From: Halomicronema sp. CCY15110
Lineage (GTDB): Bacteria > Cyanobacteriota > Cyanobacteriia > Phormidesmidales > Phormidesmidaceae
Assembly (NCBI RefSeq): GCF_016888165.1
Contig: NZ_JACSWC010000426.1
Location: forward strand, 1-34,500
Length of the DNA: 34,500 nucleotides
Direction: 5' to 3'
Shown: one piece after another, positions 17,931 through 25,606 of the stretch
Numbering within the stretch: position 1 is the first letter of the stretch
Layout of the letters: every line of letters starts with the position of its first letter
Position numbers and translations under genes: made by a program
The notes under the pieces: generated by a model
Database searches by the model: none
What the model saw: only the letters and a program-made list of their open reading frames with translations
What the model was told of the DNA's origin: nothing

Positions 17931-18614
17931 ATGGTTCACGAAAGATCATCAGCTTTTCGGATACGAGCTACAGCACCGAAAGCGGCAGCCATAGCCGGAA
18001 TTTTGTTTTCCGTCCTCCTTTTCATCAGTTTGGCATTGCTGTTAAATGCACTCTCTGCTGGTGCTGATATTAGTAGGGTAGAGTTTGCTGCTGACAAGCA
18101 GCGGATTATGCTAGCCCTGAATCTGATACCCTTCGCGAGTATTGCCTTTCTATGGTTTATGGGAGTCGTTCGTGACCGATTTGGCGATCAGGAAGATCAG
18201 TTTTTTAGCACGATATTTCTAGGTAGCGGACTGTTATTTATTGCCATGCTGTTTGTGAGTTCATCGGTCGCTGGAAGTTTCTTTTTGCTGTCAGAGATTG
18301 AGGCTGGTCAGCTGATGAATCCTGGCTATTATAACTTTAGTCTTGTCGTTGCTCGAGAAACTATAACCAATTATGGCATTCGTATGGCCGGGGTATTTAT
18401 GATTTCCACTTCATCCCTCTTTATTCGTACCCAGGTTATTCCCCGCTGGTTAGCCTGGTTAGGACTTGGCTTAGCGGCAATTATGATTTTAAGAATTGGC
18501 TATATTAATCGATTGGGTTGGGTATTTCTATCCTTTCCCCTATGGGTACTTCTGGTCAGCATTTATATTTTGATTGATAACTATCGGAAAAAGAAAGAAA
18601 TTTCGGCCCGATGA
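17931..18614 (+). CDS. Multi-pass membrane protein of unknown function
   Basis: This 227-residue protein has about six hydrophobic segments, at roughly residues 20-42, 60-80, 92-115, 138-158, 170-188 and 196-215. The N-terminus is basic and cytoplasmic (VHERSSAFRIR), and the C-terminus is a lysine-rich cytoplasmic tail (NYRKKKEISAR). No transporter or enzyme signature is recognised; the layout recalls DUF4386-like proteins, but this cannot be confirmed by eye. ATG at 17931 follows GGGAG by 8 nt. The base composition is more AT-rich than the neighbouring housekeeping genes, which may reflect a different history. It is monocistronic, with nothing co-directional within 5 kb. Confidence 0.75.
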   Translation: MVHERSSAFRIRATAPKAAAIAGILFSVLLFISLALLLNALSAGADISRVEFAADKQRIMLALNLIPFASIAFLWFMGVVRDRFGDQEDQFFSTIFLGSGLLFIAMLFVSSSVAGSFFLLSEIEAGQLMNPGYYNFSLVVARETITNYGIRMAGVFMISTSSLFIRTQVIPRWLAWLGLGLAAIMILRIGYINRLGWVFLSFPLWVLLVSIYILIDNYRKKKEISAR

Positions 18615-18775
18615 TAAATTTCATTGAATCAAGGCTGGTTGGCACTGCCCACCCTAGGGTCGAACCAGGCTTTCGGTGGTCTATGAATGCTATTCTTCCC
18701 GATGATGGCTGATCAGAAATGATTGGCAAAAGTCTTCGGTAATGGCACATTCGCCGGGGCATAAGAAACAGATTT

Positions 18776-19108
18776 TTAGAGGGCTTGCAGGCGTCGGATC
18801 CCTTCTTGGAAGCCCTCGTCATATGCCGTGGTGGCCCGAAAATTGTCGTAGGGCAACCCATTCAGGGCATCTTGCAGCCCGCGAAAGAATTCCTCGTCCG
18901 GGGATACAGCTTGTTGGCGCTCAGCCTCGATCGCGCGTCGTTCGGCATCGTTCGCTCGGCGGTTGGAGTTGATAACGGCACTCGTGCCTGCTGCGACCCC
19001 AACCCCCCACATAAAATCCCCAAAGCTAGCTTGGGCCACCTTGGCCGTCGGAGCCAGGGACGCGATCGCGATCAAGACAGATAAGCCGGTAGCGCTGGAT
19101 CGTTTCAT
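18776..19108 (-). CDS. Small secreted protein, glycine/arginine-containing
   Basis: This 110-residue protein has an N-terminal signal peptide (SVLIAIASLAPTAKVAQASF, probable cleavage after AQA). A short Gly/Ala-rich segment (MWGVGVAAGTSAVINS) may insert in or lie against a membrane. An Arg/Glu-rich amphipathic helix (NRRANDAERRAIEAERQQA) and an acidic C-terminus follow. ATG at 19108 is preceded by GAGG at 8 nt. It is the last of a run of minus-strand genes for exported proteins (19177-21242 upstream). No family is recognised. Confidence 0.7.
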   Translation of the reverse strand: MKRSSATGLSVLIAIASLAPTAKVAQASFGDFMWGVGVAAGTSAVINSNRRANDAERRAIEAERQQAVSPDEEFFRGLQDALNGLPYDNFRATTAYDEGFQEGIRRLQAL

Positions 19109-19176
19109 AATGTCAACCTCGTCATTTCAGATACAAAAGCTGCATGCAGCGTTGTTTTTGTAGTGTTGTGTCCGAA

Positions 19177-19728
19177 TTAATCTGGGGCCGGCCGAGCCGC
19201 CATCCAGCCATCCACCGTTGCCGATGTCACCCGCACCTGACCATCGACTCGACCGAAATACAGCACCGTTTGACTAGCCGCTATCCAGGCTTCCCCCGCT
19301 AACGTTTCCACGGTTTCCATCTGATAAATTTCGGCGATGCCCAACCCATCATCGACAATGCGGATCGTCACGTAGTTTTCCAGGCTGTCCCGACTTTGAA
19401 CCTGGCCAAAGGATTGCTCTAGCATTTGACGATGGGCATCCACCCCGGCTATCCGACTCGTGGTACTGGCGGAGCCGTCGCCGTTTTTCACCGTGACGAC
19501 TGTGACCGCAAATGGGGCGATCAGTTCCAGGGTGCCTGCGACATCCTGATTGTTCCGGGCAAGTTGCAACTGATCAACAACCGCCTGCACATTTTCGGCG
19601 GTCAGCCGCCCATCCGCCTGCGCCATTTCTATTGGCGAGGCAAGGGGCACTGCCTTGGCCACCAGAGGCAGGACGGTTGTCGTCAATCCCCAAAACAAAG
19701 CCGAACAGGCTAACAACCTGACCTTCAT
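19177..19728 (-). CDS. Secreted SnoaL/NTF2-like protein
   Basis: This protein of about 183 residues has an N-terminal signal peptide (MKVRLLACSALFWGL, cleavage near AKA). The rest has the size and pattern of an NTF2/SnoaL-like cone fold: an N-terminal helix (VQAVVDQLQLARNNQDVAGT), a strand with VTVVTVKNGDG, a helix with AGVDAHRQMLEQSFGQVQ, then long antiparallel strands (VTIRIVDDGLGIAEIYQMET and TVLYFGRVDGQVRVTSATV). ATG at 19728 is chosen for its signal peptide, with GGAG 9 nt upstream. It lies 32 bp downstream of the beta-barrel gene, so the two are probably one operon. No catalytic residues are evident; it may bind a small ligand. Confidence 0.8.
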   Translation of the reverse strand: MKVRLLACSALFWGLTTTVLPLVAKAVPLASPIEMAQADGRLTAENVQAVVDQLQLARNNQDVAGTLELIAPFAVTVVTVKNGDGSASTTSRIAGVDAHRQMLEQSFGQVQSRDSLENYVTIRIVDDGLGIAEIYQMETVETLAGEAWIAASQTVLYFGRVDGQVRVTSATVDGWMAARPAPD

Positions 19729-19760
19729 ACTCACAATCTCCATCCATGCAACAAAGTTCA

Positions 19761-21098
19761 CTAAAACCGAAACTTAACCCCGACATTCGGCCCGTGGGTA
19801 AACAGGTCAAGACCCGAGTTGCCGCTGCTGTAATCGAGATAGGTGAACCCATAGGACGCCATTAGCGAGGTGTTGCCAGAAAATAACCAGTCGATACCGC
19901 CATAGCCCGCGACGGAAAAGGTTAGGTCCCCCAAACCGAAGCCAGACATGGTACCTCCGGCCACCGCTGCCAGGTTAGAGGAGAGGTTCCAACGGGCACG
20001 CCCCCCAATCATTGGTTCGAGCACCGTGCGCGACTGGTCAAACTCAAACTGATTGCCTCGAGGACCAGTCAACACCAGGTCATTGTTGAAGCTGTAGAGC
20101 CGTAAACCAGCCATCGCGTCAAAGACAAATGGCCCCAGATCAAATTCCGTGTTGGCGGTTCTGAGGGCCGTTGGCAAGTCACCATCGCCAAAGCGGTAGG
20201 CACCGCCCAGGTCAAGTTGGGTGAAAGCCGTGCCCACTGCCGCCTCAACCGGAAGCTGAGACGGTAAACCGACCTGTTGCAAAACTGGGGGCACCGGGAT
20301 ATCCGCCGCGCGACCCGTGCCCAGATTCATGTAGGCTCCGCTGAAGAAGATGCCCCAGGGGCCTTTCCAGCCTTCCACCCGACCAAAAGCGGCAAAGTTA
20401 AGGTCGTTCACGATCGCATCAAAAATGTCACCGATACCCGCATCAATCGGGGCGCTGATTCCCCTCACGGTGATGTCGCCATTGGCTCCAAAGGGTACGT
20501 AAAAGAAGGGCTCGAAGTTAAACCGCCAGGGGATGTCAGCCGTGGAATCGGCAATCTGAGCGATCGCGGGTTCCCCTGCAAAAGTCCACTCGACGGCAGG
20601 CTCAGCAACGGTGCCAGCCCCTTCCGCAACGGCGCTATTTCCTGAGGATAGCGTCGTCAGGTCAGCGGCCACCGCCCCGGCCAATGGAGCAACGCTAGGG
20701 AAATCAAACGCCACGGCGGCCATGGGAGATTCGACCGGTAGCGGTAGGTCAAGGCTGGCTGCGGGATCAGCATCTGCAACCGCCGAGGTTGCAAACGGCG
20801 AATCATCTGCATCTGCATTTGTGACAAGACTTACAGTTGGGAAGGGAGGGGCTGCAGGGGACTCAGTTGTCAGTTCAGGCCTTGAGTTGGTGGCGGTGGG
20901 GTGAACCTGGAAGTCCTCTCCCCTCCCAAAAGTTAGCACCGGCAAATTACCAGTCTTCAAGACCGGATCCGCCTCGGTCTTTGTCAAACTTTGGAGGTTG
21001 CTTCCGAGCCGATTTTCACTCGCTGCAGCGGCGGCATTCGTCACTAAAAAACTGCTCAACCCCAGAGCCAGAGCTACCAATCTGTAACTCAATCGCAT
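19761..21098 (-). CDS. Outer-membrane beta-barrel protein
   Basis: This protein of about 445 residues is predicted to sit in the outer membrane. A signal peptide (MRLSYRLVALALGLSSFLV, cleavage near NAAAAA) precedes a low-complexity Ala/Pro/Ser/Asp-rich region to about residue 170. The rest has alternating hydrophobic/polar strands with aromatic girdles (WRFNFEPFFYVPF, GPWGIFFSGAYMNLG, FVFDAMAGLRLYSFN) and ends in GPNVGVKFRF. That terminal Phe is the classical barrel-assembly signal. The open frame extends to 21242, but ATG at 21098 gives a proper signal peptide and is preferred. The SnoaL-like gene follows immediately. The substrate is unknown. The long disordered N-terminal linker is unusual for a simple porin. 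Confidence 0.82.
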   Translation of the reverse strand: MRLSYRLVALALGLSSFLVTNAAAAASENRLGSNLQSLTKTEADPVLKTGNLPVLTFGRGEDFQVHPTATNSRPELTTESPAAPPFPTVSLVTNADADDSPFATSAVADADPAASLDLPLPVESPMAAVAFDFPSVAPLAGAVAADLTTLSSGNSAVAEGAGTVAEPAVEWTFAGEPAIAQIADSTADIPWRFNFEPFFYVPFGANGDITVRGISAPIDAGIGDIFDAIVNDLNFAAFGRVEGWKGPWGIFFSGAYMNLGTGRAADIPVPPVLQQVGLPSQLPVEAAVGTAFTQLDLGGAYRFGDGDLPTALRTANTEFDLGPFVFDAMAGLRLYSFNNDLVLTGPRGNQFEFDQSRTVLEPMIGGRARWNLSSNLAAVAGGTMSGFGLGDLTFSVAGYGGIDWLFSGNTSLMASYGFTYLDYSSGNSGLDLFTHGPNVGVKFRF

Positions 21099-21376
21099 CC
21101 CAGAGTGGGCGGTAGTGCCACGGGCTAGATGTGGTCTCCCAATAGCTGCCCTGGAGGCCTGGGAGGACACTGAGACTGGGCGATGGAGAAAGACGTTAGG
21201 GGCAGACAGCATTGAAAATTGGCTCCACACGCGAAAAATCAAGGTGAATTAAAAGGGTACTCGCAGGCGGCTACTGAAATGGTGTAAAAGTGGCCGTTAA
21301 TCTCGCCTCTGCGAACGTTCACTACCGCTGGTGCCGTCCTGTCGGGGACTCAAAGGGAATCGAACACGAGTAAACT

Positions 21377-21823
21377 TTAATTGCTTTGACGGCAAGTACT
21401 CCGTCCCCATTGACCGTCATAGCCAACTGAGATTTGATCTCCGGGCTGGGCTGGACGATTCGCAAGATGAACAAGAGTCACACTGGCCGCATCGTTTACA
21501 GAACCACGCCAAATGGCCTGTCCTTTGTCATTTTTTTGATCGAAACTGAGGAAGGTTTCTGAAATTAATGATCCACCAGAGCGCCGTCGAAATTCAATCC
21601 GAGAAAATCCGGCTTCGCGGGTAAAAAATGCGGAATAGTCAACGTCATTCACCCCAATTGAGCCGTTGCAAGTCATTTGCAAACTGTCTTGATTTGGCTC
21701 TTGGGCCACTAAGGAGGCTGTTTTGCTAGTGACTAAGGGATCAGCGATCGCTGGGTCGCTGTGATCCAAGATGAGTGTTCCTGAAATAAGTACTAGAGCA
21801 GTGCCAAAAAGAACGCGATACAT
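21377..21823 (-). CDS. Small secreted protein of unknown function
   Basis: This 148-residue protein has a signal peptide (MYRVLFGTALVLISGTLIL, cleavage near AIA). The mature part has two cysteines (MTCNGSIG and RSTCRQSN) that could form a disulfide, and beta-rich stretches such as FSRIEFRRRSGG and ASVTLVHLANRPAQPGD. ATG at 21823 is preceded by GGGAG. It sits upstream of the beta-barrel gene on the same strand but nearly 280 bp away, so it probably has its own promoter. A partner copy of the 27-bp repeat lies about 390 bp upstream (22214-22240). Confidence 0.72.
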   Translation of the reverse strand: MYRVLFGTALVLISGTLILDHSDPAIADPLVTSKTASLVAQEPNQDSLQMTCNGSIGVNDVDYSAFFTREAGFSRIEFRRRSGGSLISETFLSFDQKNDKGQAIWRGSVNDAASVTLVHLANRPAQPGDQISVGYDGQWGRSTCRQSN

Positions 21824-22001
21824 AATTCTCCCTGGAGTTGAATTAAGCTACTTTAAGGAAAATCGAGTTTAAGGAGTTGCCCAACAAATCACTCTAGAAC
21901 AAGAAAATATGAAGCCTCTATGGTGGAAAAAGCGATCGCTGTTGCTCTGGAAGGTCAAGCAATTGGTGATGCAGGACACCGATCAAACTAAAGCAGTAGC
22001 A

Positions 22002-22046
22002 GACAATCCGTATTCTAAAAAGTTTCTTTTTAGAATACGGATTGTC
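22002..22046. repeat. Perfect 20-bp hairpin with 5-nt loop
   Basis: GACAATCCGTATTCTAAAAA at 22002-22021 pairs perfectly with 22027-22046 across the loop GTTTC. The A-run/T-run at the stem top resembles a bidirectional terminator, but no gene ends nearby on either strand. The strength and perfection suggest a recent palindromic element or a small structured RNA. Confidence 0.6.
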
Positions 22047-22213
22047 CATAAAATAAAAGTCTCATCCTTAAAATATTTTGTGCTCTCCTCGCTGAAGAAT
22101 TAGTAGCAAGAATACAATATAAAATGGGCTTTTAGCGGGGCAGGCACAGCTTTATAAGGCTAGTGAACCACTTGGATAGTATTGAAATTCACTGATAGCA
22201 AACCTTTCAGAGT

Positions 22214-22240
22214 CGCTATTCAAAAAGTGCAAACCTGTTT
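22214..22240 (-). repeat. 27-bp repeat, left copy flanking araC-type gene
   Basis: Read on the minus strand this is AAACAGGTTTGCACTTTTTG followed by AATAGCG. It matches the plus-strand copy at 23537-23563 at 25 of 27 positions. The two copies point outward from the AraC-type gene. It also encodes the end of a short minus-strand frame (NRFALFE-stop). Confidence 0.6.
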
Positions 22241-22481
22241 TCCATTGCATCTATAGCACTCAAGAGAATTCGACCGGTATGGCTTGACACTGATATGCCG
22301 ATCAACCCAGCCATCTAATATTTCGTAAGGGTTTCGTCCCATGGAAGTTCCAATAGGTTCACGATCACCCATTGAGGTGCGATCGCATCGATGAAGTCAG
22401 ACGCCGAAGCCCAGCCCATAACGAGACAATTTTAGACCGATGGCGAGTCAAAAACATCGTCAAATCCTTTAGTCGAATAAC

Positions 22482-23474
22482 TTATCTAGCCAACGTCTGC
22501 GAAGGCGATTCACCAAATAACTGCTTATAGTCCCGAGCAAAGTGCCCCATACTGCAAAATCCCCAAGCGCAGGCCACCTCTTTTACCTGCAGACTTTGCG
22601 GTTCCGCACTCAGCAACAGGCGGCGAATCGCGTGGAGCCGCAACACCTTAAGAAATGCCATCGGCCCCATACCAAACATGTCTTGAAACCCATAGTGGAG
22701 CGATCGCTTACTGGCATGCACCGCCTGGCAAATATTGGCCAGGGTTAGAGGGCGTTGCAGGTTCACCTCCATAAATTCTTGGGCATCCTTAACGATGTCA
22801 GCACGAGGATAAGGACGCAGGAATGCCCCATCCTCTGCGGGTTTTAACGCATTGATCAGCAGGGGCAGCAAGTCTTGCTCAATCAGATGCGTAGCCAGGG
22901 CCGTTCTCACCAGGTCCGGCTGCTGCTGACTGATCCAAAAGAGTTGCTGTAGATAGCAGACCAGGGGCGCGAACCGGCTGCCCTCGGGCACCACCACATT
23001 GCGCCGCATAAAGACTTCATCAAGATCATCGCGTCCTGATTGGGTGACATAGGTTTGAAAGAGTGCCTTTGACACGGTGATGCAGCCCAGGTTGGCCCCC
23101 TGGGAATGGGTGATGTGATTGACTTCGCGATGCGCATCAAACCCAAAAATACAGTCTGTTGTTAGAGCAATATCGTAGGCATAGGCAGTTTGACGAAAAG
23201 AGTCGAGAGGAAGGGTAAATACCAAGCTGTTTGTCGGTTTAGCGCCCATGACTTGCACGGCATGCTGCAGCTGGAGTTGGTAAATTTGCAAATTTCCCTG
23301 ATCAAGAAATGTCAGTCCCCCCTGAAACGGCCCTTGGGTCAGTTGAGTACAGTTGACTTCCCAACCCTTGAGGCTCTCGCTCATGCAGTCAACATCATTA
23401 AAACAAGCACTTATGAGCCGAGGCATTCCATCCAAAAAAGGTGGGCTAGCGGTCGTTAATTGATTAAGATTCAT
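22482..23474 (-). CDS. AraC-family transcriptional regulator
   Basis: This 330-residue cytoplasmic regulator has a C-terminal AraC/XylS double helix-turn-helix (about residues 225-330): RPLTLANICQAVHASKRSLH, FQDMFGMGPMAFLKVLRLHA and VKEVACAWGFCSMGHFARDY followed by FGESPSQTL. The N-terminal part of about 200 residues is a beta-rich sensing region without a recognised sugar-binding signature. ATG at 23474 is used. It is divergent from the sulfatase/nucleotidase region and is the only regulator nearby. Inverted copies of a 27-bp sequence lie 63 bp upstream of its start and 241 bp beyond its stop. This suggests autoregulation and control of both flanks, but that is inference. Confidence 0.92.
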   Translation of the reverse strand: MNLNQLTTASPPFLDGMPRLISACFNDVDCMSESLKGWEVNCTQLTQGPFQGGLTFLDQGNLQIYQLQLQHAVQVMGAKPTNSLVFTLPLDSFRQTAYAYDIALTTDCIFGFDAHREVNHITHSQGANLGCITVSKALFQTYVTQSGRDDLDEVFMRRNVVVPEGSRFAPLVCYLQQLFWISQQQPDLVRTALATHLIEQDLLPLLINALKPAEDGAFLRPYPRADIVKDAQEFMEVNLQRPLTLANICQAVHASKRSLHYGFQDMFGMGPMAFLKVLRLHAIRRLLLSAEPQSLQVKEVACAWGFCSMGHFARDYKQLFGESPSQTLAR

Positions 23475-23975
23475 GTTCTTTATCTTTTCTTAGACAAAAT
23501 ATAAATGCCTTCTTCGGCAATTAAAATCGCCAAAGTAAACAGATTTGCACTTTTTGAATAGTGCGGTCAGGAGCTATTCTGTCATGGTTTTCAAGGCTTT
23601 TGGTAGGTGACGAAGGGGATTAATTAAAAATATAAACAATGTTTGCTTATTCTATTCTTGCACTGAATTAGCAATATTCTCAGAATGTATGAACCTGGTG
23701 TGCTCTTCAGGCACTTAGCCTGGTTCGAGACCGACATTATCCGATTGTTACTGATCCCAAGCCATGGTGTCCTATGGGCTTCGCATCTTGAGAAAGTAGT
23801 CTTGATGAAATCAGGTTTTGAGCTGAGAGGAATTCAACAGTTTTATCTGTTTTTCAAAAAATAACATGAAGCGACAGAGACGGCTTTCAGAAATAATAAT
23901 TTCCTTGCCGGCTACCTCCTTTAAGATTGCCAACCTTGCCCTTACTGTATTTCTTCGCTAATGGAGATTTTCTCT
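23475..23975. promoter_or_regulatory. Divergent intergenic region between araC-type gene and the sulfatase locus
   Basis: About 500 bp, AT-rich, without a convincing gene. It contains the right 27-bp repeat at 23537-23563 and probably the promoters for the AraC-type gene and for the plus-strand locus. No sigma-70 boxes could be assigned with confidence. Confidence 0.5.
23537..23563 (+). repeat. 27-bp repeat, right copy flanking araC-type gene
   Basis: AAACAGATTTGCACTTTTTG followed by AATAGTG differs from the left copy (22214-22240, opposite strand) at two positions. It lies 63 bp upstream of the AraC-type start and about 410 bp upstream of the truncated sulfatase gene. It may be an operator or an end of an eroded mobile element. 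Confidence 0.6.
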
Positions 23976-24749
23976 ATGAGAAAGCTGAGATCTGAGGAGT
24001 TTTCCGTGGGAGTTGCTCAGCATTTTCACCTCCGATTCTTGGGTTGCTGTGTGGCGATCCTGCTGGCCTTTGGGATGGCCTTTTCGCCCCTGCACGGGGC
24101 AGCTTTAGCCGCGGCTTATTCGTCCTATGGTTCTTACCAGCAAGGTTGGGAAGGAGCCTTCCGCATTCCCTTCCTGGTGCGCTGGCCGGGGCACATTCCC
24201 GCTGGTAGCGTGTCCAATAACATCATGTCTCACCTGGATTGGTTGCCGACGTTGCTGGCGGCAGCTGGGGCTCCGGATATTACAGACAAGCTGCTCACGA
24301 GCTACAAAGCCAACGGCAAGCGCTTTAAAGTCCATCTCGATGGCTATAACTTCCTGCCGTATTTGACCGGCGAAACGCAGGCATCCCCCCGTGAGTCTTA
24401 CTTCTATTTCTCCGATGACGGCGACCTGCTGGCGATGCGCTATGACAACTGGAAGCTGCATTTTGCCCAGCAGCGGACACCGGGCACCCTGGATATTTGG
24501 GCGGAGCCGTTCGTCAAAACTCGCGTACCGTTCATCTACAACTTGCGCACGGATCCTTACGAACGGGTCTCGATTACGTCCAATACCTATTGGGATTGGT
24601 TGCTTGACCATGCCTTCCTGCTGGTTCCGGCCCAATCGTATGTGGGCCAGTTCCTGGCGACCTTTAAGGACTATCCGCCTCGGCAGAAGGCGGCCAGTTT
24701 TACCGTGGATGAAGCCCTGGAAATGCTGCAAAAGTCTGCCAGCAGCTAG
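23976..24749 (+). pseudogene. Sulfatase C-terminal half joined to a signal peptide
   Basis: The product of about 257 residues starts with an export signal (HLRFLGCCVAILLAFGMAFS). It then jumps, through a Ser/Tyr-rich junction (AAYSSYGSYQQGWEGAF), directly into the C-terminal half of an arylsulfatase: IPFLVRWPGHIPAGSVSNNI, MSHLDWLPTLLAAAGAPD, KVHLDGYNFLPYLTGET, YFSDDGDLLAMRYDNWKL and FIYNLRTDPYERVSI. The N-terminal half that carries the metal-binding aspartates and the C-x-P-x-R formylglycine motif is missing, so it cannot be a working sulfatase. It looks like an internal deletion that kept the reading frame. Start choices are ATG 23961, ATG 23976 (GGAG at 9 nt) or GTG 24006 (GAGGAG at 6 nt). 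It could still be expressed and secreted. Confidence 0.8.
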
Positions 24750-24751
24750 TC

Positions 24752-24816
24752 AATCGGGTGTCGAGTACCCGATTAACGATGGCAGCCTCTCTTCCCTTGA
24801 TCTGGATCGAGAGGCT
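24752..24816. terminator. Two consecutive hairpins after the truncated sulfatase gene
   Basis: AATCGGGT (24752-24759) pairs with ACCCGATT (24767-24774), starting 3 bp after the stop codon. AGCCTCTC (24784-24791) pairs with GAGAGGCT (24809-24816). Neither has a T-tract, so intrinsic termination is uncertain. The position directly behind a gene supports a 3'-end role. Confidence 0.4.
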
Positions 24817-24971
24817 ACCCCGAAGGATTGCTAGAGCGTGGTTTGAAACTTGGTCAAAGCCTGATGCTGTCGTGAGAGAGATCAGGACTCTCAAAGGGTG
24901 GCAAAACACTATCTAGCATTTACTTGTGGTGTAAGAGGTTGTTTTTTACCAAATAGTAATGGGATAAAACC

Positions 24972-25361
24972 ATGCATAAGCCTAATCAAATTGACTCTAT
25001 CGGCCAGGCTGTACTGCTTTTAGGGAGCACTTTGACGATTGCTGTTTTGGGCAGCTTTTCTGCTCAAGCAATTGAAAGCATCCAGCCTCCCAGTCAAGCG
25101 GCTCCGCAGCTCTTGGCCCTGGAGCTGAATGACCGTGCTGATCTGGAGGAAGGTTCTTTTCAATGTGTAAATAATGGAGATCCCATCTGTGGCAATCCTG
25201 TTTTTCACACCTCGCCGTGGACGCTTGCCGAGGAGGATGATTTCTTCACAACAGACGGATTTCGAGGGCAATATTACGAAAGCATAGAAGATGGCACAGG
25301 GCCGACGGAAGAGCAGCAAACCACCCTGCGGCAGGCTTTAGATGAGTTCAACAATGAATAA
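24972..25361 (+). CDS. Small acidic secreted protein
   Basis: This 129-residue protein has a signal peptide (QAVLLLGSTLTIAVLGSF, cleavage near AQA). The mature part of about 95 residues is strongly acidic, with two cysteines (SFQCVNNGDPICGNP) close enough to form a small disulfide loop and a C-terminal helix rich in Gln/Glu (PTEEQQTTLRQALDEFNNE). ATG at 24972 starts the frame. It lies between the truncated sulfatase gene and a decayed sulfatase fragment, so it may belong to the secreted-enzyme locus. No family is recognised. Confidence 0.7.
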   Translation: MHKPNQIDSIGQAVLLLGSTLTIAVLGSFSAQAIESIQPPSQAAPQLLALELNDRADLEEGSFQCVNNGDPICGNPVFHTSPWTLAEEDDFFTTDGFRGQYYESIEDGTGPTEEQQTTLRQALDEFNNE

Positions 25362-25392
25362 CTAAAGCTTGTTAGACCGAGGAAGCATGAGC

Positions 25393-25470
25393 CGCCCTAT
25401 CAAAGGCGGTCAGTTTCACCGTTGACGAAAGCTCTGGAGAGACTGGGGAAATCTGCCAGCAGCGAGTCAG
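25393..25470 (+). pseudogene. Decayed 3' end of a second sulfatase gene
   Basis: This stretch is clearly similar to the last 75 or so bases of the sulfatase fragment ending at 24749. Translation in one frame gives KAVSFTVDE against KAASFTVDEALEM there, then a frameshift, and near-identical DNA resumes (AATCTGCCAGCAGCGAGTCA against AGTCTGCCAGCAGCTAGTCA). Point changes and at least two indels destroy the frame. It shows that an additional sulfatase gene copy once ended here. Confidence 0.7.
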
Positions 25471-25476
25471 TCAAGC

Positions 25477-25510
25477 CAGCCCCCAAGGACTAGTCAGTCC
25501 TTGGGGGCTG
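25477..25510. repeat. 15-bp perfect hairpin (CAGCCCCCAAGGACT arm)
   Basis: CAGCCCCCAAGGACT at 25477-25491 pairs perfectly with 25496-25510 across the loop AGTC. It is followed by ACGCCCCTAC, not a T-tract. It follows the decayed sulfatase end and precedes the lipoprotein gene, so it may insulate them. GGGGGC/GCCCCC palindromes are common dispersed elements in cyanobacteria. Confidence 0.55.
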
Positions 25511-25606
25511 ACGCCCCTACCACTTTTGGCCACGACGAAAGCGTGTAGACCGTTGACGGCAGGTTGACGATCGCCTTCCATGAATTTGATCCCAGGAGTT
25601 GAAGCA

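Larger units (their letters stand above)
21824..22481. other. Intergenic region with hairpin, repeat and a broken short minus-strand frame
   Basis: No established gene lies here. It contains the 20-bp perfect hairpin at 22002-22046 and one 27-bp repeat copy at 22214-22240. On the minus strand, 22419 to 22216 is an open frame interrupted only by one TAG at 22315-22317 and ending in NRFALFE-stop. It may be a gene remnant and has no recognised family. Another frame at 21909-22103 runs through the hairpin and is not considered real. Confidence 0.5.

Noticed and set aside
21340-21375. GGGAATCGAACAC stretch resembling a reversed tRNA T-arm
   Set aside because: No acceptor or anticodon stem can be formed around it on either strand.
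21909-22103. Plus-strand open frame of 64 codons
   Set aside because: It reads through both arms of the perfect hairpin at 22002-22046, and the product is Lys/Trp-rich without family resemblance.
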